The notes: generated from the letters alone by a model not told the origin. A stretch of DNA of 64,000 bases from Clostridiales bacterium (GCA_015055805.1 SVHN01000009.1:1-64000); one strand, 5' to 3'. Positions 23,978 through 32,452 are shown, counted from the stretch's first letter. Program-made: numbers and translations.

Positions 23978-24997
23978 TTATTTTCCGTCGTAGTCTTTTC
24001 CGACTATCGGTAACATGGTTTTAATCTTAGTCATAAGCGATGCAAACTGAGCGGGATTTAACGACTGCGCACCGTCACAAAGCGCGCGCTTTGGATCGTT
24101 GTGGACTTCAATTATAAGTCCGTCCGCGCCTGCGCCGACTGATGCAAGCGACATAGGCTCTACGTATTTTGCAATACCCGTTGAGTGGCTAGGATCTATG
24201 ATTATAGGAAGATGCGATTTATCTTTTAACGCAGGAACAGCCGAAAGGTCAAGCGTGTTTCTCGTCATAGTTTCAAACGTCCTTATGCCCCTTTCGCAAA
24301 GAATAACTTCAGAATCGCCTTCCGCCATAATGTATTCAGCACTCATTAAAAGTTCTTGTAAGGTGTTTGCTAGTCCACGCTTTAAGAGTATAGGTTTACC
24401 CGTCTTTCCAACTTCCTTTAAGAGTTCAAAGTTCTGCATATTTCTTGCACCGATCTGAATAACGTCAACGTCTTTGAATAAATCTAAGTGGCTCACGCTT
24501 AAAAGTTCTGTAACGATAGGAAGTCCCGTTTCCTTTTTGGCTTTAAGTAAAAGTTCAATACCCGTATCTTTAAGACCTTGGAAAGCGTAAGGCGAAGTTC
24601 TAGGCTTGAACGCGCCGCCCCTAAGCATGGTTGCGCCGGCAGCCTTAACAGCCTCGGCAACTTCAATTATTTGCGCCTCTGACTCTACCGAGCAAGGCCC
24701 TGCGATAACGTGGAAGTTATTCCCGCCAAATTTATGCCCTGCAATATTTACTATAGTATCTTCAGGGTGAAATTTTCTGTTAGCGTTTTTATAAGGCTCT
24801 TGAACACGCTGAACTTTTTCAACGATATCAAGGCTGGATATAAGGTCAATATCAACCTTACTCGTATCACCCACAAGACCCAAAACGGTAGAAATTTCAC
24901 CACGGCTAACGTGTACGCCGAGCCCAAGTTCTTTGACCCAATCAATAAGATTATCAAATTGACTTTGTTCACAGGTGTTTTTAACTACGATTATCAT
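23978..24997 (-). CDS. aroF: 3-deoxy-7-phosphoheptulonate (DAHP) synthase, type I-beta with N-terminal regulatory domain
   Basis: The 339-residue first enzyme of the shikimate pathway condenses phosphoenolpyruvate and erythrose 4-phosphate. Residues 1-70 form a ferredoxin-like domain as in the Thermotoga enzyme, where it mediates tyrosine inhibition. The barrel starts at HVIAGPCSVES and has MLRGGAFKPRTSPYAFQG, GARNMQNFELL, KPILLKRG, CERGIRTFE and DPSHSTG with the metal and substrate ligands. It is the first gene of the eight-gene aromatic operon, about 390 bp downstream of the leader peptide stop and 320 bp from the attenuator hairpin. Two dispersed repeats fill most of that gap. Confidence 0.95.
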   Translation of the reverse strand: MIIVVKNTCEQSQFDNLIDWVKELGLGVHVSRGEISTVLGLVGDTSKVDIDLISSLDIVEKVQRVQEPYKNANRKFHPEDTIVNIAGHKFGGNNFHVIAGPCSVESEAQIIEVAEAVKAAGATMLRGGAFKPRTSPYAFQGLKDTGIELLLKAKKETGLPIVTELLSVSHLDLFKDVDVIQIGARNMQNFELLKEVGKTGKPILLKRGLANTLQELLMSAEYIMAEGDSEVILCERGIRTFETMTRNTLDLSAVPALKDKSHLPIIIDPSHSTGIAKYVEPMSLASVGAGADGLIIEVHNDPKRALCDGAQSLNPAQFASLMTKIKTMLPIVGKDYDGK

Positions 24998-25065
24998 AAA
25001 TTCATCTCCGATAAATTGTTTTTTTATTTATAGGTTTAATTTTATATCAAGCGGTTTGATATTTT

Positions 25066-25186
25066 ATTACGTTATAAACAAGCAGTTCAAGGCTCGCAAA
25101 AGGGTTTGGACTGAGTTGACCGTCTGGTCACGAAGGTCAAATCCCTTTTTGCAGTAAACGAAGAAATGCGAAGTTTAGAACGTATT
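25066..25186. repeat. MITE-like palindromic element in the aro leader, copy 1
   Basis: This 121-bp element has terminal inverted repeats ATTACGTTATAAAC and GTTTAGAACGTATT (12 of 14 paired). The core reads CAAGGCTCG, AAAAGGGTTTGGACTGAG, a hairpin around TTGACC..GGTCACGAAGGTCAA, and ATCCCTTTTTGCAGTAAACG. It is nearly identical to the core at 11216-11338. It lies in the transcribed leader between the attenuator and aroF. Confidence 0.75.
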
Positions 25187-25198
25187 AAAAAATTTAAG

Positions 25199-25316
25199 GC
25201 GTTATAAACGAGTTAGGCTAGGCTCGAAAAGTGGGACGGACTCGATTGGCCTTGTTGGTCATTCGAGGTCGTACTGCTTTTCAGCAAACGACGCATAACG
25301 AAGTTTAGAACGTATT
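25199..25316. repeat. MITE-like palindromic element in the aro leader, copy 2
   Basis: This tandem relative of the element at 25066-25186 has left end GCGTTATAAAC and right end GTTTAGAACGTATT, identical to the right end of copy 1. The centre differs (GGACTCGATTGGCC, TTGTTGGTCA, TTCGAGGTCG) but keeps base pairing, as expected for compensatory change in a folded element. Its right end abuts the T run of the attenuator (25317-25322). Confidence 0.75.
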
Positions 25317-25348
25317 AAAAAAGGCTTTGTAGCGATTACTACAAAGCC
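25317..25348 (-). terminator. Transcription attenuator of the aromatic operon
   Basis: On the minus strand GGCTTTGTAG and CTACAAAGCC form a 10-bp stem with a 6-base loop, followed by TTTTTT. It lies 41 bases after the stop codon of the Tyr/Phe-rich leader peptide. The sequence TAGTAAT in the stem-loop region can pair with ATTACTA just after the leader stop, which gives a possible competing structure. This is inferred, not folded by program. Confidence 0.82.
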
Positions 25349-25388
25349 CGTTTCTTTCTTCAAGCGAAAACAATCCGTATAGTAATTA

Positions 25389-25448
25389 CTAACGAGATAT
25401 TGAAAACGAGGTATTAAAGTAAAAATAAAAGTAACGAATTGATTTCAT
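25389..25448 (-). CDS. Tyr/Phe-rich leader peptide of the aromatic operon (attenuation)
   Basis: A 19-codon open frame encodes MKSIRYFYFYFNTSFSISR and ends in TAG. Codons 6-11 alternate Tyr and Phe, and a seventh aromatic residue (Phe) is at codon 15. AGGAG lies six bases before the ATG, and a consensus promoter is 25 bp upstream. A terminator hairpin with a T run follows 41 bases after the stop. This is the layout of the enteric phe and trp attenuators: stalling on Tyr or Phe codons when charged tRNA is scarce would prevent the terminator and allow the aro-phe-tyr operon to be read. It is too short to be found by ordinary gene callers. Confidence 0.88.
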   Translation of the reverse strand: MKSIRYFYFYFNTSFSISR

Positions 25449-25472
25449 AGACTACTCCTAAAAAGTAATTTT

Positions 25473-25502
25473 ATTATACTCTCGTAAAACACGGAGTGTC
25501 AA
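25473..25502 (-). promoter_or_regulatory. Consensus sigma-A promoter of the aromatic operon
   Basis: On the minus strand a perfect TTGACA (25502-25497) and a perfect TATAAT (25478-25473) are separated by 18 bp. Transcription would start about 15-20 bases before the ribosome binding site of the leader peptide. Confidence 0.9.
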
Positions 25503-25549
25503 GTATTTTAATAATTTTTTTCTGCTTTTTTTAACTTTTTTTGGGCGCG

Positions 25550-27106
25550 TTAAATTTTAGATAAGAGTTTTTCGCCTTTAATTATTATAAAGCCGTAAAC
25601 CAATGCATTAAAGATTAGTACCACACCTAAAATTATAAGCAAGTTATAAATTAAGGCAAGCGGAACAAAAAATCCTATCACGAACAAGCCTACCGCAAAT
25701 AACATTGCAACTAATATACATAAAAACACCGACAAACTCTGTTTTACTGCTTTTATAGGATTATCCCAGTTCATTGACGGAAACAAAAGGTTAAGCATAA
25801 GCCCCACACCACCGCCAAGCATAGCAATAGATACCGCTATAAAGGTTATTAGAATTACTTCATAGTAAGGCGCGCCTATAATTATAGTGGATACAAGCCC
25901 TGCAACAAAGGCCGGCGCAACTGAAAAAATCACGTTCACCATGAGTTTTGCGCAAATAAAACGGTTTGCTGATATGGGCGCAGTTTTAACTATCCAATAC
26001 GCACTACCTTCTAACGATATAGAACAGTTGGTTAGTGGCGCAAGCATGAACATAAATGCGAATATTGCCGGGAAGAAAACAAGTATTTCCCCAACGTAAC
26101 CACCGATAGACGTTCTAATAATTATAGCAAAGGCTATTGCTCCTACAATGCCGAAAATAGGACCTATAAGAGCGTTTAACGTATAAGTTGCGTTTGAAAA
26201 CAAACTTTTTATTTCCTTATTTAATAATGCGCCAAACTGAGTTTTTCCACCGTATGATTTAAGCTTAAATTCTTTTGCACGTTTTTTAGCGGTAATAAGG
26301 GTGTTCATCTTCTTATAGGTTAGAGCGCATACAACTGATATAATTATAAAGGGCAAAAGGTTTGCGCCTATATACAAAAGCAAGAATACCGCATCGTCTA
26401 ACCCCTTAACCGCCCAAGGAAAAATAAAATATATCTTCCCTATCATTACGGTTGGGTCAATCATTTCTGCGCCGGTTAAAAATCCCGATGCAAAGCAAAC
26501 TATAAACACGAAAAGGTAAAGTATAATCTGCGCTATGTTTTTCTTTCTGAACCTTGAAGATATAAGCGCGATAAGCGCGCCGAGAAAGAGCGATAGTGCC
26601 GTAGGAAGTAAAGGCGAAAAAATAGCCATTACTAAAACACTCAAAACAAAGCCTATATTTATAGCGGCGTAACCAGCGTATACCACCATGGACGGAATAA
26701 CTACAAGCAACGCAAAAATCAAGTCAAACACGTAGATAAACGTTAGTTTCGACAAAACGATTACCGATTGCTTAATAGGCATTGACATTAAAAGGTCGTA
26801 GTCTTTATAGCCGTACAAGACGTTTGCCGAAGTATAAAAGGACAGCATGAACGACAAAAGACAGGATATTGCTATCATAACGGGCAAAAGTTTCTTTATG
26901 CTGTCGGTCGGTGCTAAAACGAGTGCGAAAATATCGGCGTAAGTGTACCCCAAAAACGCTATTGCCGCAATCATTAAAAGCACGAAAAAGCACAGTCCCG
27001 AAAGCCCTGATAAACGCTTACTCTTTTTTGAGTGAAGAATTTTATTCAGTCCGAACTGTGATAAAAACTCCACTTTTACTAAAGATAAAAAGTTATTCAT
27101 TTGCAA
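25550..27106 (-). CDS. ABC-2 type exporter permease, large
   Basis: The 518-residue protein has about 12 hydrophobic segments and no soluble domain apart from short basic loops such as SRFRKKN and KKRAKEFKLKSYGG. It resembles the permeases of ABC exporters of the EcsB/YhaP type. Its start overlaps the end of the ATPase gene upstream by 14 bp, so both form one operon under the double-palindrome promoter at 27820-27858. The transported substrate is unknown. Confidence 0.8.
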   Translation of the reverse strand: MQMNNFLSLVKVEFLSQFGLNKILHSKKSKRLSGLSGLCFFVLLMIAAIAFLGYTYADIFALVLAPTDSIKKLLPVMIAISCLLSFMLSFYTSANVLYGYKDYDLLMSMPIKQSVIVLSKLTFIYVFDLIFALLVVIPSMVVYAGYAAINIGFVLSVLVMAIFSPLLPTALSLFLGALIALISSRFRKKNIAQIILYLFVFIVCFASGFLTGAEMIDPTVMIGKIYFIFPWAVKGLDDAVFLLLYIGANLLPFIIISVVCALTYKKMNTLITAKKRAKEFKLKSYGGKTQFGALLNKEIKSLFSNATYTLNALIGPIFGIVGAIAFAIIIRTSIGGYVGEILVFFPAIFAFMFMLAPLTNCSISLEGSAYWIVKTAPISANRFICAKLMVNVIFSVAPAFVAGLVSTIIIGAPYYEVILITFIAVSIAMLGGGVGLMLNLLFPSMNWDNPIKAVKQSLSVFLCILVAMLFAVGLFVIGFFVPLALIYNLLIILGVVLIFNALVYGFIIIKGEKLLSKI

Positions 27107-27800
27107 TCTCCAAGAATAAACTTTCTAACGACGCATCACCGACTATTTCTTTGGTGTCGCCCTCTTTAACAAGTTTGCCGTTCTTAATGATACCAACCCT
27201 ATCGCAGAGTTTTTCAGCCACTTCCAAAACGTGCGTCGAAAAGAAGATTGCTCCGCCTAAATCACAAATCTCTCTCATTATGGTTTTAAGTTCGTGCGAC
27301 GCTATCGGGTCTAATCCAACAAAAGGCTCGTCCATAATAAGAAGTTTGGGCGTATGTATAAGCGCGGATATTATGACGAGTTTTTGGCGCATACCGTGAG
27401 AGTATGACGATATAAGGTCGCCAAGTGCTTGTTCAAGTTCAAAAATAGCGGCGTATTTTTTAATACGCTCGTTTCGCTCTTTGCCTACCGAATATATATC
27501 CGCTATAAAGTTTAGATACTGTATGCCCGTTAGATGCTCGTAAATATCGGGATTATCAGGGATATACGCCATAACTTTTTTACAAGCAATCGGGTCGTCC
27601 TTTATAGACTTTCCGTCTATTATAATATCCCCGTCTTCAAAGCCTAGCGCACCAACAACCGCCTTAATAGTCGTTGATTTTCCTGCGCCGTTATGTCCTA
27701 TAAAACCGTAAATTTCACCGCCGTTGACGGTTAAATTCAATCCGTCGACAGCCTTAAAAGTACCGCCGTAAATCTTGGTTAGATTTTTTATTTCCAGCAT
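27093..27800 (-). CDS. ABC transporter ATP-binding protein
   Basis: The 235-residue ATPase has Walker A GHNGAGKST (about residues 36-44), the Q-loop region AYIPDNPDIYEHLTG, the signature YSHGMRQKL, Walker B LLIMDEPFVGLDP and the switch STH. The DNPDIYEHLTG form is typical of EcsA-like exporters. GGGAGA precedes the ATG. The promoter shares its operator with the SPFH operon, linking this exporter to the same regulator. Confidence 0.9.
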   Translation of the reverse strand: MLEIKNLTKIYGGTFKAVDGLNLTVNGGEIYGFIGHNGAGKSTTIKAVVGALGFEDGDIIIDGKSIKDDPIACKKVMAYIPDNPDIYEHLTGIQYLNFIADIYSVGKERNERIKKYAAIFELEQALGDLISSYSHGMRQKLVIISALIHTPKLLIMDEPFVGLDPIASHELKTIMREICDLGGAIFFSTHVLEVAEKLCDRVGIIKNGKLVKEGDTKEIVGDASLESLFLEIANE

Positions 27801-27819
27801 TTTTAGTTCTCCCTATATA

Positions 27820-27858
27820 TGATATCGAAATGATATCATATACCGTTTAATCTGTCAA
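27820..27858 (-). promoter_or_regulatory. ABC exporter promoter with double palindrome operator
   Basis: On the minus strand TTGACA (27858-27853) and TATCAT (27835-27830) are 17 bp apart. The paired boxes TGATATCG (27820-27827) and TGATATCA (27831-27838) overlap the -10. Box spacing, -10 and -35 positions match the SPFH promoter (15020-15058) base for base, although the surrounding sequence differs. Confidence 0.8.
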
Positions 27859-27868
27859 GTGTTTTTTA

Positions 27869-28672
27869 TTAATCGGCTAAAAGCCCCACTTTGCGTTTTT
27901 TAAGCTCGGTGTTTACGATAACGCCGGATATTAGCCCTAACATTAATATATACGCCCACAAAAGGAACACGACGACCGCCGCTAAGCTACCGTAAAAGGC
28001 GTTATATGAATTAAAAAATCGAAGATATAGAGTAAATCCTATCGTGCCCAAAACTATTATAAAGAGTGACACCAAGCCGCCTACGCCAACTTCCTTAAAG
28101 GATAGTTTTACTGGGCAAATAAATTTGTTTAGGACTATAATTATGATGTAACTTATTATGACTACTACCAAAAACACCGCAACGGTTAAAAGTATTTTTT
28201 GTTTACCGCTAACTGCTTTCGGGGTAAGCACGACGCTGCCAAAAGCAAACAGGAACGCCGCCGCCAAGAACACGGTAAATAAAACCGCAAGCGCACCGAA
28301 CGCCCAAAGCCGTCTAAAAAAACCGCGCTTTGTAGTAGATTCTACGCCGTAGAGAAAATCGCCGTCCTTAGACATTTGGTTTAGTAAAGTTGTACAAGAT
28401 ATACTGACTGTTATAAAAAACAATAGCGTCGCGCTTTTCGACGCGCGTTCGGCAGTAGAAACTATTGCCTCGCCCGTTGCCCTAAATTCTTCGGGAAGCC
28501 TAGACACTAAGTCGGCGGAAAGGTTTACCCCGAAAACGCCGAACGCAGTAACTATTAGAAAGGCGAGCGGAACAACAGATATCAAAAAGTAGTACACCCA
28601 AGCCCCTGCAACCGTGGTAAGACGTTTTTTATTTATATACTTAAAAAAATCGGATATCCTTTTCTTTACCAT
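27869..28672 (-). CDS. YihY/BrkB-family membrane protein
   Basis: The 267-residue protein has six membrane segments and the family start around TTVAGAWVYYFLISVVPLAFL, plus the C-terminal YNAFYGSLAAVVVFLLWAYILML. The family was once misnamed RNase BN; its true role is not settled. The start codon ATG 28672 lies right behind the terminator of the preceding gene and no ribosome binding site is visible, so either the mRNA is leaderless or an internal start is used. It may be read with the genes downstream. Confidence 0.85.
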   Translation of the reverse strand: MVKKRISDFFKYINKKRLTTVAGAWVYYFLISVVPLAFLIVTAFGVFGVNLSADLVSRLPEEFRATGEAIVSTAERASKSATLLFFITVSISCTTLLNQMSKDGDFLYGVESTTKRGFFRRLWAFGALAVLFTVFLAAAFLFAFGSVVLTPKAVSGKQKILLTVAVFLVVVIISYIIIIVLNKFICPVKLSFKEVGVGGLVSLFIIVLGTIGFTLYLRFFNSYNAFYGSLAAVVVFLLWAYILMLGLISGVIVNTELKKRKVGLLAD

Positions 28673-28676
28673 AATA

Positions 28677-28705
28677 AAACAGTCTGCGTATTTTGCAGAC
28701 TGTTT
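28677..28705 (-). terminator. Intrinsic terminator after the 1-phosphofructokinase-like gene
   Basis: The hairpin AAACAGTCTGC / GCAGACTGTTT with a 7-base loop is followed on the minus strand by TTTTATTAT. It lies between the kinase stop (28723) and the YihY start (28672). Confidence 0.85.
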
Positions 28706-28722
28706 ATTCCATAATTTGGATA

Positions 28723-29649
28723 TTAAATTTTTTGAGAGTAAATCTTGGAATAAATTTCCTTATACTTGTCGTAGTAGAAAAGGTTTGTTCCGCTAGTGGT
28801 AACCGCGGCAGTACCGGCAGCAACGCTCATCTTTAAGAGTTCGTGCATGGGCACGCCTTTAGAAAGCCCCACACAAGCCGCCGCGACCATACAATCGCCT
28901 GCGCCTACCGTAGAATTTACGGCAACCGACGCGCTCTTGCAATAATAACTGTCCTTGCCGTCGGTTAAAACTGCGCCGTCTGCGCCTAAAGATACCAAAA
29001 CGTGCTTTACGCCTAGATCGATATACTTTCTACAAGCGGCGACCATTTCATCAAGACCGTGAACGGTCTTTCCCGTAAAGCTTTCGAGTTCTCTTAAATT
29101 AGGCTTAGCCATAAAGATTTCTCTGCTTTTAATCGCTGCAAGCATATTCTGTTTTTCGGTGTCTACTATAACCTTAACGTGCTTAGGAATTACCGACAGC
29201 ACTTCACCGTAAAAATCCGAGTTTACGCCTTTGGGAAGACTTCCGCTCATTACTGCTATTTCACACTCAGGGGAAATCTTTTTAACAAGTTCAATAAGCT
29301 CTAACTGCTTATCCCTTTGTACTGTTTCGCCCCTATCGTTAATCTCGGTCAGCATTGAGCGTTTATCTATAATTTTATAATTTACTCTCGCCCTTCCGCT
29401 ACTGTAAACAAAGTTGTATTTTACTCCGTCTTTATCGAGTACGTGCTCGAATAATCTGCCGTGGTCGTCAAACATAAACCCGGTTGCAAAACTCTCTTCC
29501 GAAAGTCTTGCGATACCTTTCGCCACGTTCAGAGCCTTGCCCGAATAAGTTTCCACCTTGCTGTCAATTCTATTAAGCATTCCCACGTTTAAGCTATCTA
29601 ACTCTATGGTGCAGTCAATGCTTGGGTTCGGGCATATTGTTAGTATCAT
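28723..29649 (-). CDS. 1-phosphofructokinase / tagatose-6-phosphate kinase family (PfkB)
   Basis: The 308-residue PfkB kinase belongs to the FruK/LacC subgroup. It has TICPNPSIDCTIEL at the N-terminus, YSGKALNVAKGIARL where FruK has GGKGxNVA, VMSGSLPKGV, and the catalytic VNSTVGAGDCMVAA with the GAGD anion hole. It phosphorylates a sugar phosphate, most likely fructose 1-phosphate or tagatose 6-phosphate, with ATP. No PTS gene is adjacent, so the substrate is uncertain. The gene is monocistronic, with a clear terminator behind it. Confidence 0.88.
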   Translation of the reverse strand: MILTICPNPSIDCTIELDSLNVGMLNRIDSKVETYSGKALNVAKGIARLSEESFATGFMFDDHGRLFEHVLDKDGVKYNFVYSSGRARVNYKIIDKRSMLTEINDRGETVQRDKQLELIELVKKISPECEIAVMSGSLPKGVNSDFYGEVLSVIPKHVKVIVDTEKQNMLAAIKSREIFMAKPNLRELESFTGKTVHGLDEMVAACRKYIDLGVKHVLVSLGADGAVLTDGKDSYYCKSASVAVNSTVGAGDCMVAAACVGLSKGVPMHELLKMSVAAGTAAVTTSGTNLFYYDKYKEIYSKIYSQKI

Positions 29650-29688
29650 TTATAATCATCTCCAATCCAACGCCTAAGCGTCAGTTTA

Positions 29689-31749
29689 TTATTTATTAGC
29701 CTCTGCGATAATTTTTTCCTGCGTTGCAAACGGTACTTCTTCATAACGCAAGAACTCTGCGGCAAACTTGCCTCTGCCCTGCGTCATACTGCGTAAGTCG
29801 ATTGCGTATTTAAGCATTTCTGCAAGGGGTGCTTCGGCTGAAATTTCCTGCAAGCCGTCCACCGTTTCCATGCCGAGTATTCTGCCACGACGTTTATTCA
29901 TATCGCCTAAAATATCACCCGTAAAGTTATCGGGTACAGTTATTTTATATGAATAAACAGGTTCTAATATTACAGGTTTTGCGCGGCGCATACCGTCGTC
30001 GTAAGCAAGTTTTGCTGCCGAAACGAACGCAACTTCCTTAGAATCTACGGGGTGATATTTGCCGTCAAACAACGTGCATTTTAGATTTACTACGGGGTAT
30101 CCTGCAAGAACGCCCTTTGTTATGGCTTCTTTAAGTCCTTTTTCCACCGCAGGGATAAACTGCTTAGGAACTGCGCCGCCGACTACCGCGTCCACAAATT
30201 CAAACTCGCCGTCTGCTGCGCCCGACTCAAACTTAATGTTTACTACGCCGTACTGTCCTGCGCCACCAGTCTGTTTCTTGTGTTTGCCTTCGGCTTCCGC
30301 GCTACCCATAATGGTTTCCTTAAACGCTACCTTAGGATCTCTTAAAACTGCCTCGCAACCAAATTTCGATTTAAGTTTTTTGCATATAATATCGAGCTGG
30401 GTTTCGCCCTGACCGCGAATAACCATTTCGCCCGTTTCCTTATCCTTTTCAACCTTAAAGGTAAGATCTTCTTCTGCTAAGCGGTTAAGACCTTGGAACA
30501 CCTTGTCTTCTTCGCCGCTCTTAGCCGCAGATATCGCCATAGTAAGTACGGGAACTGGGAACGCTATGTCGTAATATTTTATCTTAAAGCTTTCGTCGCA
30601 AAGTGTGTTGCTAGTGTTGGTATTTACTAGTTTATTTACCGCGCCGATATCACCTGCCGTAAGTTCTTCAACAGGTTCTTGCTTTTTGCCTTTCATTATA
30701 TATATACTGTTTATACGCTCTTTTTCGCCAGTAGTTGAGTTATAAACGGTCATACCGCTCTTAAGCGTTCCGGTAAATACTCTTATCATATTGAGTTTTC
30801 CAACGAACGGGTCAGCAACCGTCTTAAATACTTGAGCAGAGAAAGGCTTGTCAACGTCGCATACAATCGACAAAATTTCGCCCTTTTCGTCACTAGCAAG
30901 AACGGGACGTCTTTCAAACGGTGACGGAAGAAGGTCGACTATCTCGTACATAAGGTTGATAACGCCCATGTTCTGCAATGCCGAGCCGCCCATAATCGGG
31001 ATAGTTTCACCTGCGGTAAGACCGCTGCGAACACCTGCTACTATTTCGTCGTTAGTAAGCGTGCCTTCTGCAAAATATTTGTCTAGCAATACTTCCGAAG
31101 TTTCAGCAGCCGCTTCGGTGAGTGCTTCTTTAAGCGCGGCAGCATCTTGAACTAAATTTTCAGGAACGGCGATAGGTTCTCTTCCGCCCGGCGAAAATTC
31201 AAACGCTTTACCCGATATAACCGAAACGTAACCTTTCATCTTTCCGTCTCTTAAAATCGGAAGGTGTGTAGGTGATATTTTTCTTCCGTATTTAGCGCGG
31301 AAAGCTTCAACGGTCGCTACGTAGTTAGCGTTCTCTTTGTCAACGCCGTTTACGAAAATCATAAGCGGAATATGACGGCGCAAGCAGTAATCTATTGCTT
31401 TTTCCGCGCCGACTGCAAGCGTTCCGTTTGCATCTGCTACTAAAACGGCTGAACCGATTGCGCGCATTGCACTTTCAAACTCACCGTCAAAATCATAAAA
31501 GCCCGGCACGTCGACTATGTTGATTTTTGTATCCTGCCAAGTCGTACTTGCGCACGCTAAAGATATTGATATACCCCTTTGCATTTCTTGCTCGTCATAG
31601 TCCATTACGGTGTTTTTGTCCGTAGTTTTGCCAAGCCTGTCAATAGTCTTTCCGTTAAATAATATGGCTTCAGCAAGAGAAGTTTTACCCGCTCCGCTGT
31701 GTCCTATAATTGCAACGTTTCTGATGTTTTCTGATAAAATTTTACCCAT
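29689..31749 (-). CDS. EF-G-like GTPase (FusA paralogue)
   Basis: The 686-residue translation-factor GTPase has G1 GHSGAGKTSLAEA in place of the AHIDAGKT of true EF-G, G3 DVPGFYDF, and G4 reading NGVDKEN. EF-G domains II to V follow, with GGAGQYGVVNIKFE and FTGDILGDMNKRRGRILG. This subgroup, which has the HSGAGKT form, is a paralogue of EF-G present in many Clostridia and Actinobacteria and is thought not to be the main translocase. ATG 31749 is selected because AGGGGG lies upstream and the protein then begins MGKILSENIRNVAIIGH. The exact role is unknown. Confidence 0.9.
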   Translation of the reverse strand: MGKILSENIRNVAIIGHSGAGKTSLAEAILFNGKTIDRLGKTTDKNTVMDYDEQEMQRGISISLACASTTWQDTKINIVDVPGFYDFDGEFESAMRAIGSAVLVADANGTLAVGAEKAIDYCLRRHIPLMIFVNGVDKENANYVATVEAFRAKYGRKISPTHLPILRDGKMKGYVSVISGKAFEFSPGGREPIAVPENLVQDAAALKEALTEAAAETSEVLLDKYFAEGTLTNDEIVAGVRSGLTAGETIPIMGGSALQNMGVINLMYEIVDLLPSPFERRPVLASDEKGEILSIVCDVDKPFSAQVFKTVADPFVGKLNMIRVFTGTLKSGMTVYNSTTGEKERINSIYIMKGKKQEPVEELTAGDIGAVNKLVNTNTSNTLCDESFKIKYYDIAFPVPVLTMAISAAKSGEEDKVFQGLNRLAEEDLTFKVEKDKETGEMVIRGQGETQLDIICKKLKSKFGCEAVLRDPKVAFKETIMGSAEAEGKHKKQTGGAGQYGVVNIKFESGAADGEFEFVDAVVGGAVPKQFIPAVEKGLKEAITKGVLAGYPVVNLKCTLFDGKYHPVDSKEVAFVSAAKLAYDDGMRRAKPVILEPVYSYKITVPDNFTGDILGDMNKRRGRILGMETVDGLQEISAEAPLAEMLKYAIDLRSMTQGRGKFAAEFLRYEEVPFATQEKIIAEANK

Positions 31750-31886
31750 ATTAATTGTTCCCCCTATTTCTTTGATGGTAAAAATTTCTCCGCTTTCGCG
31801 GTTGCACCTATTATAAACCAAAACTTGCAATTTTTCAAGGGGGTTTTAAAAAATAATTGGTATATTTTTCAATATTTTAGCAATTA

Positions 31887-32363
31887 TCAATAATCGTCGG
31901 TATCTATCCTTCCGCTTACGGAAGAAAATATCGAAAAGTTCTGTCCGTCGTCATCATCTTTTCTACCACCGTGTTGAGGCGGACGCGGTGGTTTTGGCGG
32001 TGGGCAGATGGGTGGACATGGTGGCGGACATGGATTTGGTGGCGGACAATGTTTAGCCTGCCCGTCGCTAGGCCGTGGTGGACTTGGTCTATTTATCCTA
32101 CTGCTATCCGAACAAAAATTTCCACACTTTAAGTCAACTAGTATCACGTCGCCACCGATTTTTATAATATTGCTTTCGTCAATGAACACCGTCGACTTAC
32201 TGAAAAGTTTTGCAAGCCTACTCATACGCCTACCCGGAACGTAAATCCCCGTTAGTACGCCACGCGGAAAATCTATCCTTAAATCGGTTATTCTGCCTAG
32301 GCATTGCCCGTCGACCACGTTTATTACGTCTCTTTTTTTGAGTTCGTTATAAGTCAATTCCAT
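31887..32363 (-). CDS. YlmC/YmxH-family PRC-barrel protein with Pro/Cys-rich tail
   Basis: Residues 1-80 form a PRC-barrel domain of the YlmC/YmxH sporulation family (LKKRDVINVVDGQCLGRITDLRIDF, then GGDVILVDL). The 158-residue length is about twice the family norm. The extra part is a low-complexity tail with repeated CPPP units and Pro, Lys, Gly and His. The conserved family start supports ATG 32363, although no ribosome binding site is seen. CATATTCT just upstream resembles a sigma-E -10 box. It lies next to sigG, a frequent arrangement in spore formers. The tail might bind metal or take part in crosslinking; this is speculation. Confidence 0.8.
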   Translation of the reverse strand: MELTYNELKKRDVINVVDGQCLGRITDLRIDFPRGVLTGIYVPGRRMSRLAKLFSKSTVFIDESNIIKIGGDVILVDLKCGNFCSDSSRINRPSPPRPSDGQAKHCPPPNPCPPPCPPICPPPKPPRPPQHGGRKDDDDGQNFSIFSSVSGRIDTDDY

Positions 32364-32409
32364 AATATTAGAATATGCTGCGCGCTTATGAAAAAATGAC
32401 AACGACAAA

Positions 32410-32446
32410 AAATCCGCTTTTGATTTGCCTAATCAAAAGCGGATTT
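32410..32446 (-). terminator. Intrinsic terminator after sigG
   Basis: A 16-bp perfect stem AAATCCGCTTTTGATT / AATCAAAAGCGGATTT with a 5-base loop lies 6 bp downstream of the sigG stop. The T tract after it on the minus strand is short. Confidence 0.8.
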
Positions 32447-32452
32447 CCTTAT

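Noticed and set aside
24998-25502. A T-box riboswitch ahead of aroF
   Set aside because: No T-box consensus (AGGGUGGNACCGCG-like) or specifier loop is seen. The Tyr/Phe leader frame and a simple terminator explain the region better.
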